Of a stretch of 44,947 nucleotides of DNA, positions 43,684-44,947 are shown one piece after another; position 1 is the first letter of the stretch; each line of letters opens with the position of its first letter. The notes below the pieces were generated by a model. It was not told the DNA's origin. It ran no database searches and saw nothing but the letters and a program-made list of their open reading frames with translations. The position numbers and the translations under genes were made by a program. This stretch comes from an uncultured Bacteroidota bacterium (GTDB lineage Bacteria > Bacteroidota > Bacteroidia > Chitinophagales > Chitinophagaceae): assembly GCA_903882805.1 (NCBI GenBank), contig CAIRYK010000076.1, positions 1-44,947 on the forward strand, given 5' to 3'.

Positions 43684-44451
43684 TTGACAACAGGCTCCAT
43701 ACATTCTCAACTTCGTTCGCTAAAATCGCAAAACAAAAGCGGCTTTGCGGTACTTGCCGACCCAGACAAAATAGCCCTTGCCGATATGCATCACCTTGCA
43801 AAACTCTGCAATGATGCCGGCGTAAATTATCTTTTAGTGGGTGGAAGTTTATTGATGGCTAATCAAATGGAGCAGTGCATACAACGGTTCAAGACAGAAA
43901 GCAATATTCCGGTCATCCTATTCCCCGGTAGCCCTGCACAGGTTACTCCCTATGCCGACGCCCTTCTGTACCTTTCTCTGATTTCTGGACGTAATGCCGA
44001 TTTGCTGATTGGTCAGCATGTTGCCTCTGCACCATTAGTAAAAGCAAGTGGTTTGGAAGTGATATCGACCGGATATATGATAATTGATGGAGGTTCGCAG
44101 ACCACAGTTTCCTACATGAGCGGCGCTATGCCAATACCGGCAGATAAGCCTGATATTGCGCTATGCACAGCCTGGGCAGCAGAAATGCAGGGAAAACACG
44201 TTATCTATCTCGATGCCGGCAGTGGAGCCAAACGACCGGTTTCCCTCGAAATGATCAAAACCGTAAGTTCGCACATTGAAATACCGCTTATTGTTGGCGG
44301 AGGTATCCGTACTCCCGAAAAAGCTTATGACAACTGTATAGCTGGCGCAAATCTGATTATTGTAGGAAATGCTATAGAAAAAGATCCCTTACTAATTCGC
44401 GATCTTGCTCAGGCAACCCAACAAGCCTCGCTCGACAAGGTTTCTGCATAA
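43684..44451 (+). CDS. Geranylgeranylglyceryl phosphate synthase (PcrB/GGGPS group II)
   Basis: A 255-aa TIM-barrel prenyltransferase that joins a polyprenyl diphosphate to glycerol-1-phosphate, forming an ether-lipid precursor. The phosphate and active-site motifs are GFAVLADPDK at the N-terminus, YLLVGGSL, GNADLLIGQH, VIYLDAGSGA, VGGGIRTPEKA and LIIVGNAIEKD. The sequence and length match the Bacteroidota group II GGGPS. The end product in bacteria is not generally established. The start is TTG at 43684 (ACTTTGACAACAGGC); the first in-frame ATG is 34 codons downstream, inside the ADPDK region, so TTG is required. The upstream region has no clear -7 consensus. Confidence 0.92.
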   Translation: MTTGSIHSQLRSLKSQNKSGFAVLADPDKIALADMHHLAKLCNDAGVNYLLVGGSLLMANQMEQCIQRFKTESNIPVILFPGSPAQVTPYADALLYLSLISGRNADLLIGQHVASAPLVKASGLEVISTGYMIIDGGSQTTVSYMSGAMPIPADKPDIALCTAWAAEMQGKHVIYLDAGSGAKRPVSLEMIKTVSSHIEIPLIVGGGIRTPEKAYDNCIAGANLIIVGNAIEKDPLLIRDLAQATQQASLDKVSA

Positions 44452-44462
44452 TGCCCTATTCT

Positions 44463-44750
44463 TCAGCTTTGTATCTCAGTATGCTCCAACTCCACCGGCA
44501 ATTGAGGAGACTGTACAATCATACGGCTATTCTCTTGTTTTGTATGGGCAAACATACCCTTTGCAATAGTAATGTTTCTGTAGAGGACAAATAGTAACGC
44601 GATAATCATGGTATGGTGTTTTGTGTTTATTCTATGCAAAACTCCATTTTCTCTTGTCCATACACTGTAACAATTGTTGCAATCGTACCCACTTTTGTTG
44701 CAACTCTCGAACATGTTGGTTCTACTGAGCGATACGATACCTTTTCTCAT
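44463..44750 (-). CDS. Possible small Cys-rich membrane protein (low confidence)
   Basis: A 95-aa frame with an N-terminal Cys cluster (FESCNKSGYDCNNCYSVW), one hydrophobic segment (HTMIIALLFVLYRNITIAKG, ~47-66) and a hydrophilic tail. No family recognised. It lies between the PcrB stop and a terminator, on the opposite strand, and no promoter box was found directly upstream. It may be a non-coding open frame. Confidence 0.3.
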   Translation of the reverse strand: MRKGIVSLSRTNMFESCNKSGYDCNNCYSVWTRENGVLHRINTKHHTMIIALLFVLYRNITIAKGMFAHTKQENSRMIVQSPQLPVELEHTEIQS

Positions 44751-44760
44751 TAAAAAATAA

Positions 44761-44792
44761 AAACCGGACCTCCATTGCTGAAGGTCCGGTTT
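44761..44792 (-). terminator. Terminator after the partial T9SS gene
   Basis: AAACCGGACCT (44761-44771) pairs with AGGTCCGGTTT (44782-44792). TTTTTATTTTTT follows on the minus strand. A strong intrinsic terminator, 23 bp after the stop of the partial gene. Confidence 0.92.
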
Positions 44793-44814
44793 CGTTATTT
44801 TCTTTATATCGCGC

Positions 44815-44947
44815 TTAACGCTCCACTACTATGTGGAACACCTTGCTACCCTGTTCGGTATGTAGGTTCAACAGATACATGCCGTTCGCAAGTTCTGCGC
44901 TTAGCTGAACCTGTACGCTCAGTTCGCCATTGTGCGCCGCAGCTTCC
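44815..44947 (-). CDS. C-terminal end of a T9SS type-A secreted protein (partial)
   Basis: Reading on the minus strand from the right edge, the 43 visible residues include NGELSVQVQLSAELANGMYL and VFHIVVER before TAA at 44817-44815. The LANGMYLLNL turn and the final V-x-R/K strand match the type-A sorting domain of the other secreted proteins here. The beginning lies beyond the window, so cargo and function are unknown. Confidence 0.85.
   Translation of the reverse strand, partial: EAAAHNGELSVQVQLSAELANGMYLLNLHTEQGSKVFHIVVER

Overview
The window is chromosomal DNA of a Bacteroidota bacterium, most likely Chitinophagales/Chitinophagaceae-like (inference). The basis is several secreted proteins with type IX secretion (T9SS) C-terminal sorting domains of both type A and type B, a group-II PcrB-type geranylgeranylglyceryl phosphate synthase, an S46 dipeptidyl peptidase, a tmRNA with a GEYSYAMAA tag, and many copies of the Bacteroidota -7 promoter box TAnnTTTG just upstream of start codons. 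No phage, plasmid, CRISPR or complete insertion sequence is visible.

Layout. 1-250: an imperfect direct repeat that runs in from the left edge. 275-4205 (-): kynurenine 3-monooxygenase and a FadN-type beta-oxidation enzyme. 4299-4951 (-): two small envelope genes. 5167-5531 (+): ssrA, followed by a terminator and a lone HigA-type antitoxin. 6214-6809 (-): a T9SS type-B lipoprotein broken by a one-base frameshift. 6999-9088 (+): RluE-like pseudouridine synthase, ArsC/Spx-like protein and EamA transporter. 9114-10953 (-): a lipoprotein, a DinB-like protein and a PhnA-domain protein. 11110-13954: two convergent T9SS type-A secreted proteins. 14269-16269 (-): a TPR sensor kinase interrupted by an in-frame TAG. 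16434-17034 (+): a promoter, a leader with a terminator-like hairpin, and a J-domain/KTSC fusion. 17125-18721: a cytochrome-like lipoprotein and a beta carbonic anhydrase. 18864-27463 (-): rpoC and rpoB, well separated from each other and not preceded by rplJL. 27844-30273 (-): a small isomerase-like protein and a T9SS type-B protein. 30375-32555 (+): S46 peptidase. 32631-33826 (-): a CbpA-like J protein with a small downstream partner. 34050-38411 (-): a lipoprotein, a peptide-repeat protein, a GNAT acetyltransferase and alaS. 38639-39700 (-): a second sensor kinase. 39909-44451 (+): NAPE-PLD-like hydrolase, CDF metal exporter, NHL-propeller T9SS protein and PcrB. 44815-44947 (-): the C-terminal end of another T9SS type-A protein.

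Most genes look like single transcription units with their own -7 box and a strong hairpin terminator, often shared by convergent neighbours. Apparent co-transcription is limited to the 4951-4299 pair, the 30273-27844 pair and the 33826-32631 pair. The window is mainly core metabolism and information processing (rpoB, rpoC, alaS, ssrA) interleaved with envelope and secreted proteins.

The least explained signals are the 1-247 repeat, a 131-bp inverted-repeat element at 40945-41075, a possible small RNA or attenuator at 16434-16557, the two genes each broken by one simple lesion, the KKDGTPDMR peptide-repeat protein, and the small DinD-like protein coupled to a J protein. I found no convincing complete novel multi-gene system.
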